Shown here: one piece after another, positions 1-7,502 of the stretch
Layout: every line of letters begins with the position of its first letter
Numbering within the stretch: position 1 is the first letter of the stretch
NCBI GenBank assembly: GCA_903939665.1
Contig: CAJAHZ010000301.1
Location: 1 to 16,235, forward strand
Reading direction: 5' to 3'
Source: an uncultured Pseudomonadota bacterium
GTDB lineage: Bacteria; Pseudomonadota; Gammaproteobacteria; Burkholderiales; Rhodocyclaceae
Length of the DNA: 16,235 nucleotides
Translations under genes and position numbers: made by a program
Notes under the pieces: model-generated
What the model was told of the DNA's origin: nothing
Seen by the model: the letters and a program-made list of their open reading frames with translations, nothing else
Database searches by the model: none

Positions 1-401
1 GCGTTTGGCGTATAGGCATCTTCGGAGCGTGTTTTGCGATCCGAGGTATAGCGATTGACCATCGAATCCATATTGCCGGCGGTCACGCCAAAAAACAGGT
101 TCGGTTTGCCGAGCGTGCGAAAGGCCTTGGCCGACAGCCAGTCCGGCTGGCTGATGATGCCGACGCGAAAGCCCTGCGCTTCGAGCAAACGCCCGACCAG
201 TGCCATGCCGAAGCTCGGATGATCGATGTAGGCATCGCCGGTCACCAGGATGATGTCGCAGGAATCCCAACCCAATTCATCCATCTCGGCGCGCGACATG
301 GGCAAGAAAGGGGCCGGGCCGAAGCGTTTGGCCCAGTACTTGCGATAGGAAAAGAGCGCTTTGGGGAGGCCGGTTGGCGCCTCAGCCTTGAGCATATTCA
401 T
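1..401 (-). CDS. ygiQ: YgiQ family radical SAM protein, N-terminal part (cut by window edge)
   Basis: Partial gene: about 133 N-terminal codons are present and the rest lies beyond position 1. The translation contains blocks typical of YgiQ (UPF0313): FGPAPFLPMSRAEMDELGW, then CDIILVTGDAYIDHPSFGMA, GRLLEAQGFRVGII, and GKPNLFFGVTAGNMDSM followed by NRYTSDRKTRSEDAYTP. This is the cobalamin-binding-like N-terminal region; the radical SAM CxxxCxxC motif of the family would lie further on and is not in the window. The reaction of YgiQ is not known to me. Two in-frame ATG codons are possible starts (401 and 395); neither has a good ribosome binding site, and an in-frame stop at 452-450 with no ATG, GTG or TTG between excludes a longer start. 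It follows the GGDEF gene on the same strand after 139 bases, so it may be co-transcribed or have its own promoter. Family call is firm; the start is uncertain. Confidence 0.93.
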   Translation of the reverse strand, partial: MNMLKAEAPTGLPKALFSYRKYWAKRFGPAPFLPMSRAEMDELGWDSCDIILVTGDAYIDHPSFGMALVGRLLEAQGFRVGIISQPDWLSAKAFRTLGKPNLFFGVTAGNMDSMVNRYTSDRKTRSEDAYTPN

Positions 402-540
402 TGGGGAGCGCGTTCTACAGAGAGGTTGCTGCGAGATTGCATGAAGGCTTCAAGAACTTGTACAGATACGCATCAGGCAAAGCCAACGCGATTTTGTTCA
501 ATCGGCAGGGACAATACTTTGCCGAAACATTTGACCGCGG
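402..540. other. Intergenic gap between the GGDEF regulator and ygiQ
   Basis: The gap is 139 bases long and separates two minus-strand genes. The only structure I can see is a weak inverted repeat with 5-base arms (CGGCA at 503-507, TGCCG at 520-524) and a 12-base loop, with no T-tract on the minus-strand side, so I do not call it a terminator. I found no convincing sigma-70 promoter for ygiQ. No small gene is supported. Confidence 0.5.
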
Positions 541-2154
541 CTATTGCAAAGCGGCTCTTTCGACGCGATTGCGGCCCAGTCGTTTGGCCTGCAGCAATGC
601 GCCGTCCGCCGCCTCTGTCAGGCCGGGCGCCGTATCGAGCAGCGGATAGGATGCGATGCCGGCACTGAAAGTAGCGTACAGCGCGCCACCCGGATGCGCA
701 TGCGGCAGCGCTGCGAAATCCCGGCGAATCCGGTCGATCACCGACCAGGCCTGCGCTGGCGACACCTCGGGCAAGGCCACCAGAAACTCTTCGCCGCCAT
801 ACCGACCGATCAGATCGGACGAGCGCAGACGTCCTTTGAGCAACCAGGCAAGACCGCGGATGACCTGGTCGCCAACCGGGTGTCCGTAGGTATCATTAAT
901 GGACTTGAAATGGTCGATGTCGATCATGCCTACGGTCATCGAACCATGCAGGGGAAGATGGTTGACCATCGATTTCAGGCGTGATTTTGCCGCCGTGTGA
1001 TTGAGCAGGCCGGTCAGGCCGTCAAGACGGGTTGAGCGCTGTGTTTCACGAAAACGCTCGATCTTTGTCTTGACCACCGCCGCCAGCAACACCGGGTTGA
1101 AAGGCTTGATCAGGAACTGATCGCCGCCCAGTCGCAAGGCCTCGACCTGCATGCCGACATCGGATTCGCCGGACAGATAAACGATCGGCAGCGTGCTGTA
1201 AGCCGACATCTGGCGCAGCACGCGGGTCGCCTCGACGCCGTTGAAACCGGGCATGTACATATCCATCAGAATCAGATCCGGACGGTAGGTCTGGAGGGCA
1301 TCAAGCAGGGTACCCGGATCCCTGATCGCGTGGCTGTCGATGCCATGCTCGGCCAGCGTGCGCTGGATCAGCGCCACCGCCACCCGGGAATCCTCGACGA
1401 CCAACACCTTGTGCTTTTCCTGCTCGTAGTTCTGCACCAGATCGAGGATGCAATTAAGCACCATCGACGACTCCTCCTCGGAGGGGATGGTGATATCGAT
1501 GCCGGACCGCATCAGCGCAACGATCGGCTCAATCGCCGACTGCACGCCAAGGTAGATCAGCTGGCTCGCCGGACAGCGCGCGCGGACGGCGCTGATGCAG
1601 GCAAATTCCTCGGGGGTGGTGTCGCCGTAAGCCGGGAGGAAGAGTGCCGCCAGGGGCATGTCGCCAGCGGGCGTTTCGCCACCCCAGGCCATCTCCTGTG
1701 TGTGGAATCCGAAGAATTCAAGTTGTCGGCCCAGCACGCTCGCCATTTCACGCATCGCTGGCGCCACGACCAGCCAGACGGAACGCGGCTTGATCCAGTC
1801 GAGTTCCGGGGCGGGATGGCTTGGCTCTTCGGCACGCCGTTCCGCAACCGGCGGGCGGGAATTCGCTACCGCGCCAAGCAGCGTATCCATCTGCCGCTGC
1901 AAAGCAAAAATATCCTGCTGTTCGATCGGGTGCGAAGATTGGTCGCCAAGACGGGTCAGTGCCGCATTTTCCAAGCCCTCGCAGATGCGCACCAGGCCAG
2001 GCATGCGCATTCGGTTAAAGTGCTCGGCCAGGCTATTGACCGCAACGGCAAATTCGATGAACTGCTCGAATTCGCCATCGGCAACGTAATGCTCCCAGCG
2101 CGTCCGCAGGACGTAGATGCGATCTTCAATCGAACTGGCAGGAAGCGGATTCAT
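541..2154 (-). CDS. Response regulator diguanylate cyclase (degenerate REC, REC, GGEEF)
   Basis: A 537-residue soluble protein predicted to make cyclic-di-GMP from two GTP. Residues 1-95 are helical and may be an Hpt-like or dimerisation region without a clear phosphorylatable His motif. Residues about 125-245 have the length and pattern of a receiver but lack its key residues. Residues about 248-365 form a normal receiver: acidic pair E254/D255, phospho-acceptor D298 in LILMDMYMPG, S328, and K350 in LIKPF. The GGDEF domain spans about 375-537, with DGLTGLLNH at its start, FKSINDTYGH, and the active-site motif GGEEF at 453-457. RSSD at 444-447 lies five residues before GGEEF, so the product-inhibition I-site looks intact. 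No transmembrane segment is seen. It has its own promoter candidate upstream (2181-2209). No sensor kinase gene is adjacent. Activity as a diguanylate cyclase follows from the motifs; the input signal is unknown. Confidence 0.93.
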   Translation of the reverse strand: MNPLPASSIEDRIYVLRTRWEHYVADGEFEQFIEFAVAVNSLAEHFNRMRMPGLVRICEGLENAALTRLGDQSSHPIEQQDIFALQRQMDTLLGAVANSRPPVAERRAEEPSHPAPELDWIKPRSVWLVVAPAMREMASVLGRQLEFFGFHTQEMAWGGETPAGDMPLAALFLPAYGDTTPEEFACISAVRARCPASQLIYLGVQSAIEPIVALMRSGIDITIPSEEESSMVLNCILDLVQNYEQEKHKVLVVEDSRVAVALIQRTLAEHGIDSHAIRDPGTLLDALQTYRPDLILMDMYMPGFNGVEATRVLRQMSAYSTLPIVYLSGESDVGMQVEALRLGGDQFLIKPFNPVLLAAVVKTKIERFRETQRSTRLDGLTGLLNHTAAKSRLKSMVNHLPLHGSMTVGMIDIDHFKSINDTYGHPVGDQVIRGLAWLLKGRLRSSDLIGRYGGEEFLVALPEVSPAQAWSVIDRIRRDFAALPHAHPGGALYATFSAGIASYPLLDTAPGLTEAADGALLQAKRLGRNRVERAALQ

Positions 2155-2180
2155 GGACGATATTTCCGGAATGAATGCGC

Positions 2181-2209
2181 ATTATCATGGATAGGTGCCG
2201 GTCAGGCAA
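2181..2209 (-). promoter_or_regulatory. Sigma-70 type promoter for the GGDEF regulator
   Basis: On the minus strand TTGCCT (2209-2204) is followed after exactly 17 bases by GATAAT (2186-2181). These match the -35 and -10 consensus at 4 of 6 and 5 of 6 positions. Transcription would start about 20 bases before the ATG at 2154. No strong Shine-Dalgarno sequence is visible before that ATG. The -35 box lies directly beside the hairpin at 2211-2234, so the regulator probably forms its own transcription unit, separate from the permease gene upstream. This is prediction from sequence only. Confidence 0.55.
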
Positions 2210-2210
2210 C

Positions 2211-2234
2211 GCCGTTCGTCATGAAACGAACGGC
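2211..2234 (-). terminator. Hairpin just after the permease gene; possible terminator
   Basis: A perfect inverted repeat with 9-base arms (GCCGTTCGT at 2211-2219 and ACGAACGGC at 2226-2234) and a 6-base loop starts three bases beyond the permease stop codon. Neither side carries a real T-tract, so it is not a textbook intrinsic terminator. Its place directly after the stop codon suggests a role in 3' end formation or in separating the permease message from the next promoter. A regulator-binding palindrome is an alternative, since it abuts the -35 box of the downstream gene. Confidence 0.5.
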
Positions 2235-2237
2235 ATA

Positions 2238-4775
2238 TCAACTTCCCGCGCGCAATGTTTCAAGCGGTGCTGTGCGCAATAATCGTACGGCGGCGAACCA
2301 GCCTGCGGCGCTCACCAGCCCTGCCCCGGCAAGCATCGCCGCAGGGGGCAGCCAGAAATTGATCGCCACCTCGAACTGAAAGGCGTTGCGCGCCAGCACC
2401 TGCCCGACGCCGATGGCGCCAAGTGCCGCGATCAAACCGGCAAGCGCGCCCACGGTCGCGAATTCCGCCAGCAAAGCGCGGCGCAGCTGGTCCCGCCGGG
2501 CGCCGAGCGCGCGCATCACCGCCAGTTCGTAACGGCGCTCCTCTGCTGCAGAAGCCAGTGCTGCGTAAAGCACGATGACGCCGGCCATCAGCGTAAACAC
2601 AAAGACAAACTGCACTGCCTGCGCCACCTGATCCATGATCGTCCGCAACTGGCGAACAATCGCCGCTACATCGACCACGGTAAGATTGGGAAACTCGCGA
2701 ATCAGGCGATTGATGAAGCCAGCCTTGCTGTCGGGCAAGTAAAAGCTGGTGATCCAACTGGCCGGATAAGACTCCAGCACGGCCGGCGGCGTCAAAATAA
2801 AAAAATTCACCCGCATCGTGTCCCAGTCGAGCTTGCGCAAGCCGACGACCTCCATATCAAGCCGTTCGCCGGCAATCGTGAATTCAACTTTGTCGCCAAC
2901 CGAGAGTCCCAGTGTTTTCGCCAGCCCCTCTTCGACCGAAGCGATGCCGCGCCCCCGATCAACCGGTGCGAACCAGCGTCCGGCGGTCGTCGTATTGCCA
3001 TAGGGCAGATCGCTGCGCCACGATAGATTGAACTCGCGGTCAACTAGGCGTTTGGCCCGATCATCCTCGTAAGTCGTAGCGCTCACCTCAACGCCATTGA
3101 CCTTGGTCAGCCGGCCACGCACCATCGGCGCCAACTCAGGCGCCAAACCGCCATCGGCAAAGGCGCGCTGTACCGCACTGACCTGTTCCGGCTGAATATT
3201 CACGACAAAACGATTGGGCGCATCCGGCGGTGTCGCGCGTCGCCAGGCATCCAGCAGATCGCCACGCGTCACCGTGAGCAAGAGCAAAGCCATAAAACCG
3301 AGCGCCAGCGCGACAATCTGCACCACGCTGGCGACCGATCGCCGCTCCAGGCTGGCCAGACCATAACGCCAGCCGATTCCGCCCGGGCTGCCGCCGGCAC
3401 GCACGCTGCCGCGCAGGCGGGCGGCCAAAAAGATGGCCAGTCGGGCAAACAGCGAGAAAACCACCAGCGCCGCAGTAAAACAGCCGATCACGTAAGCGCC
3501 AAGCTGCGACTCACCGGCCACCCAGAACATCAATCCGGCCAGCGCCAGCAAGCCCAGCAGATAGCCACCGAGCAGCCCCGGCTGCGGCCCGCCCAGTTCG
3601 CGGCGCAAGACACGCAGCGTCGGTACGCGCTTTAACTGGAGCAGCGGCGGCAGCGCGAAGCCGAACAGCAGCAACATCCCGACCGCGACCCCCTGCACGG
3701 CGGGCAGCAGCGTTGGCGGTGGCAGGTTTGTGGCGAGCAATTGCGCCAGCCAGGCGTATAGCGCGAAGTGGGCGCAATAGCCCAATGCGCAGCCGAGTAA
3801 CGCAGCGCACAAGCCCAGCATGGCAAACTGGCCAAGGTAGGCGCGCAACAAGAAACCCTGCGTCGCCCCCAGGCAGCGCATCACCGCGCAGGGGTCGAGA
3901 TGGCGCTGCATATAGCGCCGCGCAGCAAGCGCCACCGCCACCGCAGCCAGCACGACGGTGAGCAAGGCCGACAAACCGAGAAACTTTTGCGCTCGATCGA
4001 GCGCCGTGCGAATTTCAGGACGGGCGTTCTGGGTGTCTTCGATTCGCTCGCCGTGCGTCAGTTGCCGCTCAATCGCACGCTGGAAGCCCTGCACCGCCCG
4101 TGGATCGCCGGCCAGCAGCAGGCGGTAAGCGACCCGGCTGCCCACCTGAATCAGGCCCGTCGCTTCCAGATCCGCAATATTCATCAACAGTCGGGGCGCG
4201 ACGCTGAAAAAATTGATGCCGCGATCCGGCTCCAGCGTCAATACAGCATCGACTCGCAAGGAAGTTCGCCCGACGGCAATGCGATCACCCATCTGCACCG
4301 CCAGAGCCGACGCCAGCCGTTCGTCCACCCAGATCGCGCCAGCCGGCGGCACGCCGCTCGCTGGCGCATCGGCGACGTTAAGTGCCGGGGCGATGCGCAG
4401 TGCGCCGCGCAACGGATAACCGGGACCGACCGCCTTGATTTCAGCCAGTTGTGCGCGCAAGCCGCTTCCTTCACCCAGCGTCACCATACTCGGGAAGGTG
4501 CGTGTTTCAACCTGCTGCAAGCCCCGTGTCCGCGCCTCGGCGGCGATCGCCGGAGGCCATGGATGGTCGGCCGTCAGCAACAGATCGGCGCCGAGCAGCT
4601 GGTTGGCTTCGCGTTCAAGCGCTTGCCGCACACGATCCGTAAAAAAGCCGACGGAAGTCAGCGCCGCCACCGCAACGATCAGCGCCGCCGCCAGCAAGCG
4701 CAACTCGCCAGCGCGTGCGTCGCGGCGCAGCATGCGGAAGGCGAAGGTCAGGGATGCCATCCAATGAAGAACCAA
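2238..4775 (-). CDS. FtsX-like ABC transporter permease, YbbP/COG3127 type
   Basis: An 845-residue inner-membrane protein. It begins with MLRRDARAGELRLL and a first helix (about 27-47), as is usual for this family. A periplasmic domain of about 210 residues follows, then helices near 264-285, 313-341, 357-378, 401-420, 427-452 and 482-503, a second periplasmic domain (about 510-715), and three C-terminal helices (718-741, 769-795, 807-832). The two FtsX cores are near 265-390 and 720-845; RYELAVMRALGARRDQLRRALLAEF is a typical cytoplasmic coupling stretch. Relatives such as E. coli YbbP work with an ATPase (YbbA) beside the lipase gene tesA; neither partner is in this window. The substrate is unknown. 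The start at 4775 is a TTG with AGAGG six bases upstream; an ATG five codons later (4760) has no ribosome binding site but fits the family length equally well. It lies 40 bases after radA with no terminator between. Confidence 0.88.
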   Translation of the reverse strand: MVLHWMASLTFAFRMLRRDARAGELRLLAAALIVAVAALTSVGFFTDRVRQALEREANQLLGADLLLTADHPWPPAIAAEARTRGLQQVETRTFPSMVTLGEGSGLRAQLAEIKAVGPGYPLRGALRIAPALNVADAPASGVPPAGAIWVDERLASALAVQMGDRIAVGRTSLRVDAVLTLEPDRGINFFSVAPRLLMNIADLEATGLIQVGSRVAYRLLLAGDPRAVQGFQRAIERQLTHGERIEDTQNARPEIRTALDRAQKFLGLSALLTVVLAAVAVALAARRYMQRHLDPCAVMRCLGATQGFLLRAYLGQFAMLGLCAALLGCALGYCAHFALYAWLAQLLATNLPPPTLLPAVQGVAVGMLLLFGFALPPLLQLKRVPTLRVLRRELGGPQPGLLGGYLLGLLALAGLMFWVAGESQLGAYVIGCFTAALVVFSLFARLAIFLAARLRGSVRAGGSPGGIGWRYGLASLERRSVASVVQIVALALGFMALLLLTVTRGDLLDAWRRATPPDAPNRFVVNIQPEQVSAVQRAFADGGLAPELAPMVRGRLTKVNGVEVSATTYEDDRAKRLVDREFNLSWRSDLPYGNTTTAGRWFAPVDRGRGIASVEEGLAKTLGLSVGDKVEFTIAGERLDMEVVGLRKLDWDTMRVNFFILTPPAVLESYPASWITSFYLPDSKAGFINRLIREFPNLTVVDVAAIVRQLRTIMDQVAQAVQFVFVFTLMAGVIVLYAALASAAEERRYELAVMRALGARRDQLRRALLAEFATVGALAGLIAALGAIGVGQVLARNAFQFEVAINFWLPPAAMLAGAGLVSAAGWFAAVRLLRTAPLETLRAGS

Positions 4776-4786
4776 TTCAAACCTCT
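4775..4786 (-). promoter_or_regulatory. Ribosome binding site that favours a TTG start for the permease
   Basis: On the minus strand AGAGG is followed by six bases (TTTGAA) and then TTG at 4775-4773, a normal distance for initiation. The nearby in-frame ATG at 4760 has no purine-rich sequence at the right distance. This is the only reason to prefer the TTG codon; both proteins would be nearly identical. Confidence 0.45.
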
Positions 4787-4815
4787 GCGGTAAATTCTTG
4801 TTTTTTCAAAAGCAC

Positions 4816-6180
4816 TCAATCCAACTCACGCAGCCGCTCGACCGCCTCTTCGACACGGCGTACGGCGATCACCTCAATGCCGGCGATCGGCTGCTTCGGT
4901 TTATTGGCTTCGGGAATCATCGCGCGGGTAAAACCGAGCTTGGCCGCCTCCCTGAGGCGCTCCTGGCCGCGTGGCGCAGGCCGGATTTCGCCGGCCAGCC
5001 CAACCTCACCAAACACTATAAGTTTCGCTGGTAACGGCCTGTTTTTAAGAGAAGAAACAATCGCAAGCAAGACCGCCAAGTCGGCCGCTGGCTCGGTAAT
5101 CTTGACGCCGCCAACGGCATTGACGAAGACATCCTGATCAAAACAGACGACGCCCGCATGGCGATGCAGAACCGCCAGCAGCATCGCCAGGCGCTGCGCT
5201 TCGAGACCAACGGTCAGCCGTCGGGCGTTGCCGTGCGACTGATCGACCAGGGCCTGAATCTCGACCAGCAAGGGGCGCGTTCCTTCTTGCGTGACCAGCA
5301 CGCAGGACCCCGGAACATCCTGACCGTGTTGCGAGAGAAACAGTGCCGAAGGGTTGTTCACGCCCTTCAGCCCCTTGTCGGTCATGGCAAAAACGCCGAT
5401 TTCATTGACCGCCCCGTAGCGGTTTTTTACCGCGCGGATCAGGCGGAAACTGGAATGCGTATCGCCTTCAAAATAAAGTACCGTATCGACAATGTGTTCG
5501 AGTACGCGCGGGCCGGCCAGCGAGCCTTCCTTCGTCACGTGACCGACGAGGATTACCGTAATCCCCGTCTGCTTGGCCAGCCGGGTCAGCTGCGCCGCAC
5601 ATTCACGCACCTGGGCGACCGACCCGGGTGCCGAGCTGAGTTGATCCGACCATAAAGTCTGGATCGAATCAATCACGGCGACTTGCGGTCGCTCGGACTG
5701 CAGTGTCGCGAGGATTTTTTCGAGGTTGATTTCGGCCAGCAGTTTGAGGTTCTTCGTATCGAGCGACAGCCGCCGGGCGCGCATGGCGATCTGCTGGCCG
5801 GATTCCTCGCCGCTGACATAGAGCACGTGATTGGCCCCCGACAACTCGGCAAGCGCCTGTAGCAACAAGGTACTCTTGCCGATCCCCGGGTCGCCGCCGA
5901 TCAGTACCACGCCGCCAGCCACCAGCCCGCCGCCCAGCGCCCGGTCAAATTCGGAAACCCCGGTGGGCAGCCGGTCTTCTTCACGCGCCTCGATTTCCGA
6001 AAGCGTCTGCAATTTTGCGGTGCCGCCGAGGGCAGCAAAACGGCTATTGCTGCTCGCCACCGGCTCGGCAACCGTCTCGACCAGCGTATTCCAGACCCCG
6101 CAACCGGGGCACTGACCCTGCCATTTCGGTGCGCTGGCGCCGCATTCAGTGCATGAGTAAATGGTTTTTACCTTGGCCAT
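4816..6180 (-). CDS. radA: DNA repair protein RadA (Sms)
   Basis: A 454-residue RecA-like ATPase that helps process recombination intermediates by driving branch migration. Domains in order: a zinc finger with C10-x2-C13 and C24-x2-C27; a RecA core with Walker A GDPGIGKST at 96-104 (K102) and Walker B around VAVIDSIQT (168-175); the RadA signature KNRYG at 252-256, where most described members have KNRFG; and a C-terminal Lon-protease-like domain (about 290-454) with GEVGLAGEIRPAP near 391-403. Length is normal for the family. I chose the ATG at 6180 because GAGG lies at the right distance and the zinc finger follows at once; an upstream ATG at 6222 would add 14 residues inside alr. The start lies two bases after the alr stop codon, so the two genes are almost certainly co-transcribed and translationally linked. 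Confidence 0.97.
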   Translation of the reverse strand: MAKVKTIYSCTECGASAPKWQGQCPGCGVWNTLVETVAEPVASSNSRFAALGGTAKLQTLSEIEAREEDRLPTGVSEFDRALGGGLVAGGVVLIGGDPGIGKSTLLLQALAELSGANHVLYVSGEESGQQIAMRARRLSLDTKNLKLLAEINLEKILATLQSERPQVAVIDSIQTLWSDQLSSAPGSVAQVRECAAQLTRLAKQTGITVILVGHVTKEGSLAGPRVLEHIVDTVLYFEGDTHSSFRLIRAVKNRYGAVNEIGVFAMTDKGLKGVNNPSALFLSQHGQDVPGSCVLVTQEGTRPLLVEIQALVDQSHGNARRLTVGLEAQRLAMLLAVLHRHAGVVCFDQDVFVNAVGGVKITEPAADLAVLLAIVSSLKNRPLPAKLIVFGEVGLAGEIRPAPRGQERLREAAKLGFTRAMIPEANKPKQPIAGIEVIAVRRVEEAVERLRELD

Positions 6181-6182
6181 AA

Positions 6183-7253
6183 TCAGACCTCGACCACCGG
6201 CACGCGCTGCGCCAATGCGCAAAACAACTCGTAACTGATCGTCCCGGCGCTGGCCGCCACCTCATCGGCTGGCAAGCCATCGCCCCACAGGATCACCGGG
6301 CTATCGACGCCCGCCTCGGGGATTTCGGTCAGATCGCAAGCGAGCATATCCATGGATACCCGGCCCAGCGTTTCGGTGCGCTGACCGGCGACGAGAATGG
6401 GTGTGCCGCTCGGCGCGTGGCGCGGATAGCCATCGGCATAGCCGCAGGCGACGATACCGAGGCGCGTTGGCCGCTCGGCAACAAACAAGCCGCCATATCC
6501 GACGCGCTCGCCGACCGCTATCTCCTGCACGCCGACTATCCGGCTCGCCAGCGTCATGACCGGCTGCAAGCCGAGTTCTGCGGCCGACTCGTCACCAAAC
6601 GGGCTGCTGCCGTAAAGCATGATGCCGGGGCGCACCCAGTCACGGGCTGTCTGCGGATGGCGCAGGATGGCCGCCGAATTGGCCAGCGAAACCGGGCACG
6701 ACCAGCCCCCACTCATCTGGTCAAAACACGCCAGTTGCTGAGCGATCCCCCGCCCACCATCGGCTTCGGCAAAGTGTGTCATCAGCGTTACCGCACCGAT
6801 CGCGGGCGACACCGCCAGTTCGCGCTGCGCCGCTGGCAGCTGTGCTGGCGTGATGCCAAGACGATTCATCCCGGTATTGAGCTTGAGATAAATGGACAAG
6901 CGTACCGGCAAGCCGGCATTGCGCAGCATGGCCAATTGCTCAAGGCAATGAACCACCGGGATCAGCCCGTATTCGGCGCATAGCGGAATATCTGCCGGCT
7001 CGAAGAAACCCTCAAGTAAAAGAATGGGCTGACGCATGCCGGCATCGCGCAAAGCAATCGCATCCGCCAGATCGAGCAGCGCAAAACCGTCGGCCACTTC
7101 GGCCAGCGCCGTGGCACTTCGCAGCAGACCGTGGCCATAGGCATTGGCCTTGACCACGGCCCATGCTTTTGCACTACCGGCATGACGTCGGGCAACCAGA
7201 TAATTGTGGCGCAGCGCCGCGAGGTCAATGCGGGCGCGGATTGGACGAGGCAT
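6183..7253 (-). CDS. alr: Alanine racemase
   Basis: A 356-residue PLP enzyme converting L-alanine to D-alanine for peptidoglycan. The N-terminal TIM barrel carries the PLP lysine K35 in AWAVVKANAYGHG; R131 in LNTGMNRLG and the SLANSAA segment near 189-195 fit the cofactor and substrate site. The second catalytic base is Y253 in RVGYGGLF, and M301 in GRVSMDML completes the family pattern. Length matches Alr/DadX proteins. The ATG at 7253 is preceded by AGGAG about ten bases upstream. It is the first gene of the minus-strand group alr, radA, permease. It could equally be the DadX paralogue, but no dadA (D-amino acid dehydrogenase) gene is adjacent, which favours the biosynthetic Alr. Confidence 0.97.
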   Translation of the reverse strand: MPRPIRARIDLAALRHNYLVARRHAGSAKAWAVVKANAYGHGLLRSATALAEVADGFALLDLADAIALRDAGMRQPILLLEGFFEPADIPLCAEYGLIPVVHCLEQLAMLRNAGLPVRLSIYLKLNTGMNRLGITPAQLPAAQRELAVSPAIGAVTLMTHFAEADGGRGIAQQLACFDQMSGGWSCPVSLANSAAILRHPQTARDWVRPGIMLYGSSPFGDESAAELGLQPVMTLASRIVGVQEIAVGERVGYGGLFVAERPTRLGIVACGYADGYPRHAPSGTPILVAGQRTETLGRVSMDMLACDLTEIPEAGVDSPVILWGDGLPADEVAASAGTISYELFCALAQRVPVVEV

Positions 7254-7502
7254 GGGACGAAAAACTCCTGAATATTCGACGGATCGATTGAAGCCTGAAA
7301 TGCGGCAGCGTTATGAGGCGAGTTTAGCTGCTTCATGAGAATTTCGTGAGGCGTTTTGCAGCCAAAATATCTTCCTGGACGAGCAGGAAAGCAATACATG
7401 ACGACTTTTCACTCACCTTCACTGCCAGCGAACTTCAACGCTTTTCCCCATGAGCTCGGATGATCTGGTTAAAATTCGCGGATCACAAGGGAGCAGGAAG
7501 CC
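7254..7502. other. Divergent intergenic region between alr and the CHASE-GGDEF-EAL gene
   Basis: The 249 bases between two divergent genes must hold the promoters of both. On the plus side TAAAAT at 7470-7475 resembles a -10 box but has no good -35 partner at 16-18 bases. On the minus side the best pair is TTGCTT and GATATT with 17 bases between (near 7392-7364), a weak match. I see no operator palindrome or riboswitch and no supported small gene. Confidence 0.4.

Noticed and set aside
1330..2379. Long plus-strand open frame of about 349 codons
   Set aside because: It is antisense to the GGDEF regulator and runs into the permease gene; the translation has no recognisable domain, and the opposite strand shows clear receiver and GGEEF motifs. 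High GC content makes such shadow frames common here.
3900..4793. Plus-strand open frame of about 297 codons
   Set aside because: Antisense to the FtsX-like permease; rich in Arg, His and Gln with no family resemblance.
6962..7399. Minus-strand frame covering the alr start and its upstream region
   Set aside because: It reads the first 250 bases of alr in another frame and has no recognisable product; the upstream part is the divergent promoter region.
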